64,000 bases of DNA from contig CP119310.1 of the NCBI GenBank assembly GCA_029203185.1, positions 2,672,001 to 2,736,000 on the forward strand, read 5' to 3'. A program made the translations under genes and the position numbers. This DNA is from Candidatus Chryseobacterium colombiense. Lineage in GTDB: Bacteria > Bacteroidota > Bacteroidia > Flavobacteriales > Weeksellaceae. The number at the start of each line of letters is the position of its first letter. The stretch's first letter is position 1. The notes under the pieces are model-generated. The model was not told the origin of the DNA. It did not search any database and was given only the letters and a program-made list of their open reading frames with translations. Positions 34,148 to 43,345 of this stretch are shown here, piece after piece.

Positions 34148-35150
34148 TTCGTAAATCAATCTTTAAATCTACAACAAATTCTGTTTCCGAATCTTTTATG
34201 CTCAGCTCATGTTTTTTAGGATAAAGAATTTCCAGCCTCTTTTTTACATTCTCAATTCCAATTCCTGAAACGGAATCTTTCATTCTTTCTTTTTTAGAAT
34301 TTAAAAGATAAAAATGCAACATTTGATTGTCGTCTGAAACTTTCATATCAAAACCTCTATTCCTGAAATCGCCATGTTTAAAAGCATTTTCAACAAACGG
34401 AACCAAAATCATTGGTGAGATATTCAATTTAGGATGATTGATATTTTTTTCAAATACTAATAATTCAGGATTTTTAATTCTTAGTTTTTCCAAAGCCGTT
34501 AAACTATCAATATAGCCGATTTCTTTATCTAAACTAATGAAATCTTCTTCAAGATCTTTTGTACTGTATCTTAACAATTGGCTTAATTCTTCAAGTGCAG
34601 GCAAAGCCTTATCCGATTTTTGATACACCAGAGAATAGATATTATTTAAAGAATTAAAGATAAAATGCGGATTGATCTGTGTTTTTAAAGCCTGTAATTC
34701 TGCATTTTTTTTAGCTTCCATCAATTGTGTCTTTTCTTCTTCCGCAAGAATTGAATATTTGAAAAACCAAAAAGTAGTACTGATAAAAATAGTGGTGCTG
34801 CTGTAAAAAATATTATCAAAGAAATAAAAGGTAAAACTTATATTTTCTGCATAATTCCTGATCCCGAAAAATTGAGGTAAAAACCATTCTTCCACAAAAT
34901 ATCTTACGACAACAAAAGAGGCTACACTGAGGAAAAATGCAAAAAAAGATTTATAAATTTTATCTGCATCAAAAAATCTAGGAACTACAATACAATAATT
35001 GACATAAAAACAGATAATACTTGTAATAAAAAAAGTAATATTAAAAATCGTACTATTGGAATGAAAGACAAAATACGGAATGAGGACCGCTCCGGATACA
35101 TAAATGGTCCAAAAGAAAATATGCAGATAAAGTAATTTATTAATTTTCAT
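34140..35150 (-). CDS. LytS-like sensor histidine kinase
   Basis: A 336-residue membrane kinase with four hydrophobic segments in residues 5-135, no extracytoplasmic sensor domain of size, and a His_kinase (PF06580) domain. The phospho-accepting His is in QINPHFIFNSLNNIYSL (about residue 165), and the ATP-binding region has VPFVENAFKHGD and GIGIENVKKRL. This is the LytS/YpdA-like type with intramembrane sensing. It is divergent from two DUF5694 genes and a receptor, which are its most likely targets. Confidence 0.92.
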   Translation of the reverse strand: MKINKLLYLHIFFWTIYVSGAVLIPYFVFHSNSTIFNITFFITSIICFYVNYCIVVPRFFDADKIYKSFFAFFLSVASFVVVRYFVEEWFLPQFFGIRNYAENISFTFYFFDNIFYSSTTIFISTTFWFFKYSILAEEEKTQLMEAKKNAELQALKTQINPHFIFNSLNNIYSLVYQKSDKALPALEELSQLLRYSTKDLEEDFISLDKEIGYIDSLTALEKLRIKNPELLVFEKNINHPKLNISPMILVPFVENAFKHGDFRNRGFDMKVSDDNQMLHFYLLNSKKERMKDSVSGIGIENVKKRLEILYPKKHELSIKDSETEFVVDLKIDLRNE

Positions 35151-35154
35151 ACAA

Positions 35155-35293
35155 CAAAAATAGATTTTATAATAAGTTCAAAACTTATTTTTCGACAAAC
35201 GATTCATTTTATCCGATAAAAATTGTTTTATCCTGATTCATTCTGTGTTGGTCGAAACAATATTTCAGATCACTCACAGAGCTTATAAATTTG
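35155..35293. promoter_or_regulatory. divergent regulatory region of lytS and the DUF5694 genes
   Basis: Minus strand: TATTTTTG (35162-35155) ends 4 bp before the kinase ATG and has TTTTG 16 bp upstream. That -33 lies in the dyad AATAAGTT-CAA-AACTTATT (35171-35189). Plus strand: TAAATTTG (35286-35293) lies 16 bp before the first DUF5694 ATG. In between, three motifs occur twice: TCGA with AAAC (35192 and 35252), GATTCATT (35201-35208 and 35235-35242) and TTTTATCC (35207-35214 and 35226-35233). Repeats of this size are what LytTR proteins bind. Confidence 0.5.
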
Positions 35294-35309
35294 TCAAAAA
35301 ATCAATCTC

Positions 35310-36149
35310 ATGAAAACATTATTATATACCGTTTTAGTTTGTTTATCAGCATTCATTTCAGCACAGAAAAAACCATCAGAATATTTCCCAAATCCCAAAA
35401 CGAAAGTTCTAGTAGTGGGATCATTTCATTTTGACTATCCAAATCTTGATGCTCATAAAACAGAAAAAGGAAATCAGGTAGATGTTCTGTCACCCAAAAC
35501 ATCAAAAGAAGTAACGGAACTTATCAATTATATTAAAAAATTCAAGCCTACAAAAATTGCAATAGAAGCATGGCCAAACTGGAATGCGAATCAAAAATTA
35601 AAAGAATACAAAGAAGATAAACACACAAATCAAAGAGATGAACGCTACCAGCTTGCCATGCGAATTGCAAAAGAGCTTAATTTAAATGAACTGTACAGTA
35701 TTGATGCGAGTTCTGTTTTGGATGATTTACAGGAAAAATTCGGAAAGACAGATTCATTATATTTTAAAAATCTGAGTGCAGATTACGATTTTTTGAGTAA
35801 TGACGCCATTTCAAAACAATATAATGATTTCTTCAAAAATTCGGAACCTAAAAACTTCAAATCATTGTTGGAGCTTTTTAAATATATGAACAGTAAGGAA
35901 TATCACAAGTATGAATATGGTGCTTATCTGACAGGAGATTTTAAGTTGAGAGAGCATGACGGCGCAGATATGCTGGCTTTGTACTGGTACAACAGAAACC
36001 TGAGAATGTTTAGAAATATTCAGAATATCCCGCATAACTCTGAAGACAGAATCTTGGTAATTGCCGGAAATGGTCATGCTTCTGTATTAAGACAATTATT
36101 TACCTCGTCACCTGAATTTGATTACACCGAATTTGATTCACTAAAATAA
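35310..36149 (+). CDS. exported DUF5694 protein 1, TraB/GumN-like
   Basis: A 279-residue secreted protein with a signal peptide (MKTLLYTVLVCLSAFISAQ). Family signature: VVGSFHFDYP (GxxH near residue 38), IAIEAWP (Glu near 89), RNLRMFRNIQ (about 231-240) and VIAGNGHASVLR (GxxH near 257). I recognise it as DUF5694. The GxxH, Glu, RNxxM and GxxH order also resembles the TraB/GumN/TIKI superfamily, some members of which are metalloproteases; that link is my inference. Tandem with a paralog 12 bp downstream. Confidence 0.78.
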   Translation: MKTLLYTVLVCLSAFISAQKKPSEYFPNPKTKVLVVGSFHFDYPNLDAHKTEKGNQVDVLSPKTSKEVTELINYIKKFKPTKIAIEAWPNWNANQKLKEYKEDKHTNQRDERYQLAMRIAKELNLNELYSIDASSVLDDLQEKFGKTDSLYFKNLSADYDFLSNDAISKQYNDFFKNSEPKNFKSLLELFKYMNSKEYHKYEYGAYLTGDFKLREHDGADMLALYWYNRNLRMFRNIQNIPHNSEDRILVIAGNGHASVLRQLFTSSPEFDYTEFDSLK

Positions 36150-36161
36150 TCTAAAATTACC

Positions 36162-36977
36162 ATGAAAAACCTGATCACAACTATTACAATTTTCGCTTTT
36201 TCCATTTTGTTAAATGCACAGAAATTTGAATTTAAAGATAAATTCGACGATGCTGTTCCAGTCTTAAATGTAGCCACTTTTCATATGGGAGAAACTTCTG
36301 ATGCAAACAGTACAGAATTTGATGAACATAATCTTAAAAATCAGAATGAGGTAAGGAAAATTGCTCAAATGCTGGCTAAATTTAAGCCTACCATTATCAT
36401 CATAGAAGATCTTCCGAAGAACGACAGCATAAGAAACATTGATTATCTTAATTATATAAAAAATCCGGAGACAAAATTTAAAAACCCGGATGAAAGAGAG
36501 CTTTTGGCTTATGAAGTCGGAAGATTAAGCGGTGCAAAAAAGATTTATGGAATAGATTATAAAGAAAACTATAATTATGGAATTGGAAATTCGGTTTCGC
36601 AAAAAGTAGATAAAAAAACAACCGGAGATTACTGGAAATTAATTGATGAAAATGAGAAAATAAATCCAGAAACAGGAGTCCCTTTTCAACAATTATTTAC
36701 ACTGAATAATCAGCCCAAATATCTGGAAAGCTTAATCAATATTAATGCAGATATTCTTACGTATATTTCATCAAAAGGGAAATCTGAAGGAGCTGATGAA
36801 GCCGCAAAGTTTTATCATAGAAATCTGGTCATGTTTTCTAATTTAAATCAGATTCAGGTGGATAAAAACGACAGAATATTTATTTTGATGGGCGGAACCC
36901 ATACTGCATTTTTTATGGATTTTCTTAAAAGAAGCCCAAAATATAAACTTGATGATATTTTTCATTATTTAAAATAG
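36162..36977 (+). CDS. exported DUF5694 protein 2, TraB/GumN-like
   Basis: A 271-residue paralog of the preceding gene, with a signal peptide ending LLNAQ. It has VATFHMGET (H near 42), IIIIEDLP (Glu near 82), the RNLVMFSNLNQ block (about 225-235) and LMGGTHTAFFM (H near 251). Overall identity with its neighbour looks low outside these motifs, so the duplication is old. Probably periplasmic or secreted. The 12-bp spacing suggests one transcript with the neighbour and perhaps with the receptor that follows. Confidence 0.76.
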   Translation: MKNLITTITIFAFSILLNAQKFEFKDKFDDAVPVLNVATFHMGETSDANSTEFDEHNLKNQNEVRKIAQMLAKFKPTIIIIEDLPKNDSIRNIDYLNYIKNPETKFKNPDERELLAYEVGRLSGAKKIYGIDYKENYNYGIGNSVSQKVDKKTTGDYWKLIDENEKINPETGVPFQQLFTLNNQPKYLESLININADILTYISSKGKSEGADEAAKFYHRNLVMFSNLNQIQVDKNDRIFILMGGTHTAFFMDFLKRSPKYKLDDIFHYLK

Positions 36978-37052
36978 CTTCCTGAATTTTTTATTCTACA
37001 GTTTGTAACAAAAAATATTTTTCTACGTCTAACCTTATAGTAGAAAAACATT

Positions 37053-39287
37053 ATGAAAAAAACAATTATTGCTTTATCTTTTTTGGGAGCCGTGTTCACA
37101 TATGCCCAGGAAAAAACTAATAGCCAGGTAAAAGAAAAGCAAATTGAAGCGGTAACGATTACCAAAACTAAAAAAGCCGTTGAACAGAAAGCAGACCGTA
37201 CGATTTTTGATTTCTCGGAGCAGCCTCAGCTTAATAACGGAAACGTTTTAGAAGGCATTAAAAAACTTCCGGGACTGGTTTCTACAGACATCGCCGGAAT
37301 GATGTATCAGGGGAAAATCCTGGATGTCTATTTAAACGGAAGACCTTTAAATATTACCTCAAACGAACTGAATTCTTTTCTTGAAGGAATGCCTGCAAAC
37401 TCAGTTGATAGAATTGAGGTAATCACACAACCCGGTGCGGAATTCCCAGCAACTTCCGGAGGAGCCATCATGAATATTATTACGAATAAAAATGCTAATA
37501 AATATTTAACAGCAACGTATTCAGGAAATTATTCTTTTACGAATTATGATAAATTCAGAAGCAGAACGAGCAATTCTATGAATTTGAATGCCCGAAATAA
37601 ATTATTTGGATGGCAATTGAATTTTGGCCAGAATTACCGTGAAAGTATGCTGAATACGAATCAGGATAATTTATTGTTGAGCAATACAGACAGAGTCGGT
37701 CGTGGATATTTTGCAAAATCAGGCTTAACTTTTGATCTTGGACAGGACAGATTATTATTGAACTACGATATTTATCACAATAATAATGATAATTATACTT
37801 TGAGTAGTGGAGAAGGAATTGAAACCATTAAAATCCCTAATACAAATCCACAACAATATCAATATAGAGATTTCATATTTGATGCGTCTGATGCTGCTCA
37901 TACTAATAATATAAGACAGGAAGCAGTGGCTACTTATCAAAAACGTTTTGCAGACAAAGCTCAAAAATTAGATTTTCAGTTTGGATATACAAAATCTGAT
38001 AGTAAATTTGATCAGGATAATATTTCCAGAACAGGAAAATATACAGATAACAATCAAGCGATTTCAATTGTCGGAGGGAATGTTCTAAATAACAAATCTG
38101 ACATGAGAATTGCTAATTTCAAAGTCGACTATTCTCAACCTATCAAAATTTTAGATGGCGGAAAAGTAAGTTTGGGAGGTTTGTATGAAAATCAGGATTT
38201 TGATACGGAAAGTAAGGGTTTAACCAATTTGGAATACAAAAGACAAACAACTTCAACCTATCTTGAATTTCAGGCTAAGCTTAAAAAGTTTGATTTCATC
38301 GTAGGAACACGGGCTGAAAATTATGATATTTCGGGTGTCACAAGAGTTCTTGACAGTACAAATGCGGTTGTTCAGAAAGATTTAATTCCTTTTAATAAAT
38401 TTAAATTATTCCCGAATGCGAGTGTTCAGTACAATTTGATGAATCAGGTTTATATTGCCGCGAATTATAATAAGAAGATCAGTTTACCGAGTATTTCTGC
38501 TCTGAACCCGAATAACACAACATTCCAGGGCCCAAACACCCAGATTACAGGTAATCCGAATCTACAGCCTACAATTTTTGATAATTATGAATTGAAAATT
38601 TCAGCATTTGATTATGCTTTCATTGGATACAGTGTAAGTTCCGCGAAAAATCAGGTCGCACAGATTATAAGAAAAGATGGAAAAAATCTTTACAATGAGC
38701 AGGTGAATATTTCGGATATGAAAATTCATAATTTTAATGTAGGACTACCAATTCCTTTTATGATTTTCAGCAAGCCGTTGAGCGAGATTATGAAGTTTAA
38801 TTTTAATCCTGATAAAATTAATTTCATGTATTTGTACGCAGGCTATCAAAAACATGATATTGATAATTTAAACAACAAAGGATTTTGGATTTTCAATGCG
38901 ATGGCTCAGGTAATTTTACCGAAAGATATTAAGTTAACAGCGAATTGGAGTTACTTGACCCCAAAAGCAGGATATTTCTACTTTACTGCAGAAAAACCGT
39001 TCAATAATAATGTTGATATTACTTTAACAAAAAAATTTATGGATAATCGTCTGACGGTTTCTGTTTTTGCAAATGATATTTTCAACGGACAGGTGATGCA
39101 GGTACGCTCGAATCCTCCTGGAGGAGGTGAAAGTGTTATTTTGAGAAATAAATACGATACCAGAAACTTTGGATTGTCAATCAATTATAAAATTCCTACA
39201 AAAAATAAACTGGCAAAAGAAGATAGCAATATTTTAAATCAAACCAAAAAAGAAGAAAATGGTGGAGTGATGCAGCAGGGACAATAA
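37053..39287 (+). CDS. TonB-dependent outer-membrane beta-barrel receptor
   Basis: A 744-residue outer-membrane protein with a signal peptide (ending VFTYAQ), a TonB-box-like IEAVTITK and a plug domain (about 60-155: GNVLEGIKKLPGLV, IEVITQPGAEFPATSGGAIMNIIT). A C-terminal barrel of the OMP_b-brl_3 type follows, ending FGLSINYKIPT plus a polar tail. It lacks the N-terminal carboxypeptidase-like domain seen in many relatives. It follows the DUF5694 pair by 75 bp. Its substrate is unknown; the neighbours suggest a product released or modified by the DUF5694 proteins. Confidence 0.88.
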   Translation: MKKTIIALSFLGAVFTYAQEKTNSQVKEKQIEAVTITKTKKAVEQKADRTIFDFSEQPQLNNGNVLEGIKKLPGLVSTDIAGMMYQGKILDVYLNGRPLNITSNELNSFLEGMPANSVDRIEVITQPGAEFPATSGGAIMNIITNKNANKYLTATYSGNYSFTNYDKFRSRTSNSMNLNARNKLFGWQLNFGQNYRESMLNTNQDNLLLSNTDRVGRGYFAKSGLTFDLGQDRLLLNYDIYHNNNDNYTLSSGEGIETIKIPNTNPQQYQYRDFIFDASDAAHTNNIRQEAVATYQKRFADKAQKLDFQFGYTKSDSKFDQDNISRTGKYTDNNQAISIVGGNVLNNKSDMRIANFKVDYSQPIKILDGGKVSLGGLYENQDFDTESKGLTNLEYKRQTTSTYLEFQAKLKKFDFIVGTRAENYDISGVTRVLDSTNAVVQKDLIPFNKFKLFPNASVQYNLMNQVYIAANYNKKISLPSISALNPNNTTFQGPNTQITGNPNLQPTIFDNYELKISAFDYAFIGYSVSSAKNQVAQIIRKDGKNLYNEQVNISDMKIHNFNVGLPIPFMIFSKPLSEIMKFNFNPDKINFMYLYAGYQKHDIDNLNNKGFWIFNAMAQVILPKDIKLTANWSYLTPKAGYFYFTAEKPFNNNVDITLTKKFMDNRLTVSVFANDIFNGQVMQVRSNPPGGGESVILRNKYDTRNFGLSINYKIPTKNKLAKEDSNILNQTKKEENGGVMQQGQ

Positions 39288-39303
39288 TCAAAACATAATA
39301 AAC

Positions 39304-39333
39304 AACGAGTCAGCCAATATTTGCTGACTCGTT
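39304..39333. terminator. bidirectional terminator between receptor and thiF
   Basis: AACGAGTCAGC (39304-39314) pairs perfectly with GCTGACTCGTT (39323-39333) around an eight-base loop. It also ends the thiamine operon, which converges from the other side. Confidence 0.93.
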
Positions 39334-39354
39334 TCTTTTAAAACAATATAATTA

Positions 39355-40065
39355 TTAAAAATTAACCGTCTGAAATCTCCATTCCAGCGTATCGATTAGT
39401 GTGAACTGATTTAATTGTAAAGGTAAATCTGTTATGAGTTTCAAGGTCAGATTAGCCATCATACTTCCTACAATTCCCGGTAATGCACCGAGAACTCCCA
39501 AGCTATCGCAATCTGGAAGATCTTCATTAAAAGGCGGCTCCGGAAAAATATCTCTTAAATTTTTGCTTCCGTTACAATTGAAAATCGCAACCTGTCCTGA
39601 AAAACCAAGAATACTTCCATAAATTAAGGGCTTATTAAGTTTCACACAGACATCATTAACTAAATATCTCGTTTTGAAATTATCAGAACCATCTACGATT
39701 ATATCAAATTGGGAAATCATTTCTTCTGCATTCGATTCATCTATTTTCTGTTCAATAGAAATGAATTGTACCTGTTGATTAAGTTTTTTTACAAATTCTT
39801 CTGCGCTTTTAACTTTAGAAATGCCGACAGAGTTTTCATTATGAATGATCTGTCTGTTCAAATTATGAAGTTCGACCTCATCAAAATCCACAACGCCTAA
39901 TGTTCCAACTCCGGCTGCTGCCAAATACTGAATGACGGGACTTCCCAAACCTCCGGCTCCAATCACCAGCACTTTAGCATTCATGATTTTTCGCTGCCCC
40001 TCCAAACCGATTTCTTCTATAAAAATCTGTCGGCTGTATCTTTCCAGCCTATCTTCATTTTTCAT
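39355..40065 (-). CDS. thiF: ThiF/MoeB-type adenylyltransferase
   Basis: Adenylates the C-terminal Gly-Gly of ThiS for sulphur transfer in thiazole formation. The 236-residue E1-like protein has the nucleotide-binding GAGGLGSPVIQYLAAAGVG (about 34-52), the D-x-HNLNRQ motif (DEVELHNLNRQIIH) and the catalytic Asp in VDGSDNFKTRYLVND. The zinc-binding CxxC pairs common in MoeB and ThiF are missing; only isolated cysteines remain. It is the last gene of the thiamine operon, 9 bp after thiH. Confidence 0.92.
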   Translation of the reverse strand: MKNEDRLERYSRQIFIEEIGLEGQRKIMNAKVLVIGAGGLGSPVIQYLAAAGVGTLGVVDFDEVELHNLNRQIIHNENSVGISKVKSAEEFVKKLNQQVQFISIEQKIDESNAEEMISQFDIIVDGSDNFKTRYLVNDVCVKLNKPLIYGSILGFSGQVAIFNCNGSKNLRDIFPEPPFNEDLPDCDSLGVLGALPGIVGSMMANLTLKLITDLPLQLNQFTLIDTLEWRFQTVNF

Positions 40066-40074
40066 AAGTAATCT

Positions 40075-41196
40075 TTATAATACTCCCGAATAAACCGCGT
40101 CCCAATCTTTCATAATCGGGTCATAACCCGCTTTTTTAATAATATTTTTGATTTCCTCCATGCTTCTTTCGTCGCTGGTTTCAAACTGTTCCAAGGATTC
40201 TTTATCTACCGCATATCCTCCCGGATTGGTTTTAGAAGCCGCACTCATCGCTGTTGCTCCTAATGATATAATATGATCCCTGAATTTTTCATTTTCTCTT
40301 GTAGAAATGGAGATTTCCAAATCTTCATTCCAGATTCTGTAAGCGCAGATGAGTTGCAACAAATCTCTGTCTGACATGATAAAATTAGGCTCAATAATTC
40401 CTTCGGCCGGTCGAAGCCTTGGAAACGAAACCGAATATCTGCTCTTCCAGTATTGTTTTTGAAGATAGTCGATATGAAGCGCGTTGAAAAAACTATCCAC
40501 TCTCCAGTCTTCCAGACCTAATAAAACGCCTAATCCCATTTTATGAATTCCGGCTTTGCCAATTCTGTCGGGAGTTTCCAGACGGAAATTGAAATTTGAT
40601 TTTTTGCCTTTCGGATGGTATTCTTTATACACTTCCTGATGGTAGGTTTCCTGATAGACTAAAACGGCATTCACACCCGCATCATGCAACTGTTTATATT
40701 CTTGCTCCGATAAAGGCTGAACTTCAATTGAAATGTTGGCAAAATGAGGTTTTAATAATTTCACGGCATTCAAGAAATAGTCAATTCCAACTGTTTTATT
40801 TGCTTCTCCGCTTACCAACAAGACATGATTCACCCCCATTGATTTTAAAACTGTTGCTTCGATCATTAATTCTATATCAGTAAGTGTTTTTCTCTTAATG
40901 GAATTATCTAGGCTGAAGCCACAATAGGTACAGATATTCTGACATTCATTACTCAGATACAACGGAGCATAGAGCTGAATGGTTTTTCCGAATCGCTTTT
41001 GGGTAAGTTGCTGTGTTATTTTCGCCATCAATTCCAGCTTCTGAGCGGCGACAGGAGAAATTAGATTCAGAAAATCTTCGATTGTTTTACTACTTTTTTG
41101 AAGGCTTCTTTCCACATCGGCTAAAGTCACTTTTTCAAGTTTTGCTTTTACCTCATCCCATTGATAATGCTCAAAAAAATCTTTAAAACTTTTCAT
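40075..41196 (-). CDS. thiH: 2-iminoacetate synthase (tyrosine lyase)
   Basis: A radical SAM enzyme that cleaves tyrosine to dehydroglycine for the thiazole ring. The 373-residue protein has the cluster motif CQNICTYCGFS (about residues 85-95) and GVLLGLEDWRVD and GGYAVDKESLEQFE typical of ThiH. The cluster is oxygen-sensitive. The alternative route uses ThiO and glycine, and no thiO gene is present here. Between thiG and thiF with gaps of 11 and 9 bp. Confidence 0.95.
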   Translation of the reverse strand: MKSFKDFFEHYQWDEVKAKLEKVTLADVERSLQKSSKTIEDFLNLISPVAAQKLELMAKITQQLTQKRFGKTIQLYAPLYLSNECQNICTYCGFSLDNSIKRKTLTDIELMIEATVLKSMGVNHVLLVSGEANKTVGIDYFLNAVKLLKPHFANISIEVQPLSEQEYKQLHDAGVNAVLVYQETYHQEVYKEYHPKGKKSNFNFRLETPDRIGKAGIHKMGLGVLLGLEDWRVDSFFNALHIDYLQKQYWKSRYSVSFPRLRPAEGIIEPNFIMSDRDLLQLICAYRIWNEDLEISISTRENEKFRDHIISLGATAMSAASKTNPGGYAVDKESLEQFETSDERSMEEIKNIIKKAGYDPIMKDWDAVYSGVL

Positions 41197-41207
41197 AAAA
41201 ATTAATT

Positions 41208-41984
41208 TTAATCCAACAAAAAAGAAGTCAGAGGACTTGATGCTTCCGCATGTTGTGCAATTGCTCCCAAACCTGCTTCAAAAGCTCTTCTTCCGGCAAT
41301 AACTCCTTCTTTAAAAGCTAATCCCATATTGACAGGATTTCCGACAACAGCTATTGCTGTATTTACCAACACTGCATCTGCTCCCATTTCCATTGCTTTC
41401 GCCGCATCAGAAGGAGCTCCGATTCCCGCATCTACCACAACAGGAACATTACTCTGACTGATGATAATTTCTAAAAAGTCTAAGGTTTTCAGCCCTTTAT
41501 TGGTTCCAATTGGCGCTCCTAAAGGCATTACCACCGCGGTTCCAGCATCTTCAAGACGCTTACACAAAACCGGATCAGCATGAATATATGGCATTACGAT
41601 AAATCCTAATTTCGCCAATTCTTCTGTAGCATATAAAGTTTCTATCGGATCGGGCAATAAATATTTCGGATCGGGATGAATTTCCAGTTTCACCCAGTTG
41701 GTTTCCAGAGCTTCTCTTGCCAGTTGTGCTGCCAAAACCGCTTCTTTAGCTGTTCTTGCTCCTGATGTATTAGGCAAAAGATGAGCTTTTGTTGGCTTTA
41801 ACGCATTCAGTAAATCATCTTCCGAAGACTGAGAGTCGATCCGTTTTAAAGCCATGGTTACCATCTCACTTCCTGAAGCAATAATGGAATCGGTCATTTC
41901 AGAAAGGTTTCCAAATTTTCCGGTTCCTAAAAACAATCTTGATTCAAAAGTTCTGTCTGCTATAATTAAAGGTTGATTTTTCAT
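41208..41984 (-). CDS. thiG: thiazole synthase
   Basis: Builds the thiazole phosphate from DXP, ThiS-thiocarboxylate and dehydroglycine. The 258-residue TIM barrel carries RTFESRLFLGTGKF at its start, LEIHPDPKYLLPDPIET with the active-site Lys (about 98-115) and DAGIGAPSDAAKAMEMGADAVL. Length is normal. Its start overlaps the thiE stop by 4 bp. Confidence 0.97.
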   Translation of the reverse strand: MKNQPLIIADRTFESRLFLGTGKFGNLSEMTDSIIASGSEMVTMALKRIDSQSSEDDLLNALKPTKAHLLPNTSGARTAKEAVLAAQLAREALETNWVKLEIHPDPKYLLPDPIETLYATEELAKLGFIVMPYIHADPVLCKRLEDAGTAVVMPLGAPIGTNKGLKTLDFLEIIISQSNVPVVVDAGIGAPSDAAKAMEMGADAVLVNTAIAVVGNPVNMGLAFKEGVIAGRRAFEAGLGAIAQHAEASSPLTSFLLD

Positions 41985-42595
41985 TCCAATGCTGTTTTAA
42001 ATTGATTAATAATAGAAGGTTGGCTGGTTATTTGTCCTGAAACTGCAACTCCGTAAATTCCGATTTTCTGCAATAATTCGATATCATTTAAAATCACTCC
42101 GCCAATCGCAAATATTTTCGGGATCACTAAAGATCTTTCTTTTAAGTTCTCAATAATCTTTTGATAACCTTCAAATCCTAAAATAGGACTTAGCTGTTCT
42201 TTAGTGGAAGTAAATCGTAAAGGTCCTAGACCGATGTAATCACACGGTTCATACATTCGCAGGAGAACATCCGAAATTGTATTGGCTGTACCTCCAATAA
42301 TTTTATTTTCGCCTAAAATATTTCGGGCGGTTTCAATTGAGGTGTCTTTTAATCCTAAATGAACACCATCGGCATCAACATTTTTTGCAATCTGAACGTG
42401 GTCATTTATAATACAAACCGTCTGATTGTCTGAACATATTTTTTTTGAAATTTCACAAAGTTTAATGAATTCATTCTCTAGAGCATTTTTCCAGCGAACC
42501 TGGATCCATTTTATTCCATGGTCAAGAGCCTTTCTAATATTAAGCTCCTGATCTTCTATGGTGAACCCTTGAGAGATGTATTGTAATTTTTCCAT
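41981..42595 (-). CDS. thiE: thiamine phosphate synthase
   Basis: Joins hydroxymethylpyrimidine pyrophosphate and thiazole phosphate. The 204-residue TIM barrel has IQVRWKN, CIINDHVQIAKNVDADGVHLG (about 74-94), GLGPLRFTSTKE and IFAIGGV, all canonical ThiE motifs for phosphate and pyrimidine binding. It is therefore the catalytic ThiE, in contrast to the second family member two genes upstream. Three bp after thiD; 4-bp overlap with thiG. Confidence 0.94.
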   Translation of the reverse strand: MEKLQYISQGFTIEDQELNIRKALDHGIKWIQVRWKNALENEFIKLCEISKKICSDNQTVCIINDHVQIAKNVDADGVHLGLKDTSIETARNILGENKIIGGTANTISDVLLRMYEPCDYIGLGPLRFTSTKEQLSPILGFEGYQKIIENLKERSLVIPKIFAIGGVILNDIELLQKIGIYGVAVSGQITSQPSIINQFKTALE

Positions 42596-42598
42596 TTT

Positions 42599-43345
42599 TT
42601 AATTTGAATGAAATCCTAATAAAGTCGGATTGCTTGTTAAAAATTTTTCAATGTATTGTTTTCCCTTTCTACAGGCCGTTTCTAAGCCTTCTCCTTTTGC
42701 TAAATAACTTGCAATTGCTGAAGAAAGCACGCAACCTGAACCATGTTTTGGGTAAAAAACAGAAGTTGTATCATTCGGTTCAATGGATATTTCTTTTTCT
42801 TTTTGAATTAAAATATCTGTTCCCAATTTATCTTTTCTGTGCCCTCCTTTAATTAAAACTGAACGTCGGTTTTCGAGATTTTCAAAAAGATGATTTTCCT
42901 CTAAAACTTTGTATTCATTATAATTGGGAGTAATTAAATCAATTCTGTTTAAAACATTTTTTAAATCTAAAATTGTGTTTAAATCAAAAAAAGAAAACTC
43001 AGAAGTGCTTTTCAAGACAGGATCCCAAACAATCTTTGCAGCAGCATTAACAGATTTGATCTTTTCTACAATCTGAGTTATACATTCGGCATCCTTAACC
43101 ACTCCAATTTTCACAGCTTTAACATCATATTTTTTCATTAGGATATCAATGGTGGATAAAATTTTATCTAAAGGCTGCCATTCCAAACTTAAACACTGAG
43201 ATTCCGTTTGAACTGTCATAGCTGTACAAACTCCAAATCCCTGCACTTGTATTTGTTCAAAGGTTTTTATATCTGCCAATAAACCGGCTCCGCCACTTGG
43301 ATCGTAGCCGGCTATACTCATTACGAAAGGACGTTCTGTCTGCAT
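42599..43345 (-). CDS. thiD: hydroxymethylpyrimidine (phosphate) kinase
   Basis: Phosphorylates the pyrimidine moiety twice. The 248-residue ribokinase-fold protein has AGYDPSGGAGLLADIKTFEQ (about 12-31), ITPNYNEYKVLE and the anion-hole KHGSGCVLSSAIASYLAKG. It starts 25 bp inside the end of the TenI-like gene, the largest overlap in the operon, so it is probably read by coupled translation. Confidence 0.95.
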   Translation of the reverse strand: MQTERPFVMSIAGYDPSGGAGLLADIKTFEQIQVQGFGVCTAMTVQTESQCLSLEWQPLDKILSTIDILMKKYDVKAVKIGVVKDAECITQIVEKIKSVNAAAKIVWDPVLKSTSEFSFFDLNTILDLKNVLNRIDLITPNYNEYKVLEENHLFENLENRRSVLIKGGHRKDKLGTDILIQKEKEISIEPNDTTSVFYPKHGSGCVLSSAIASYLAKGEGLETACRKGKQYIEKFLTSNPTLLGFHSN

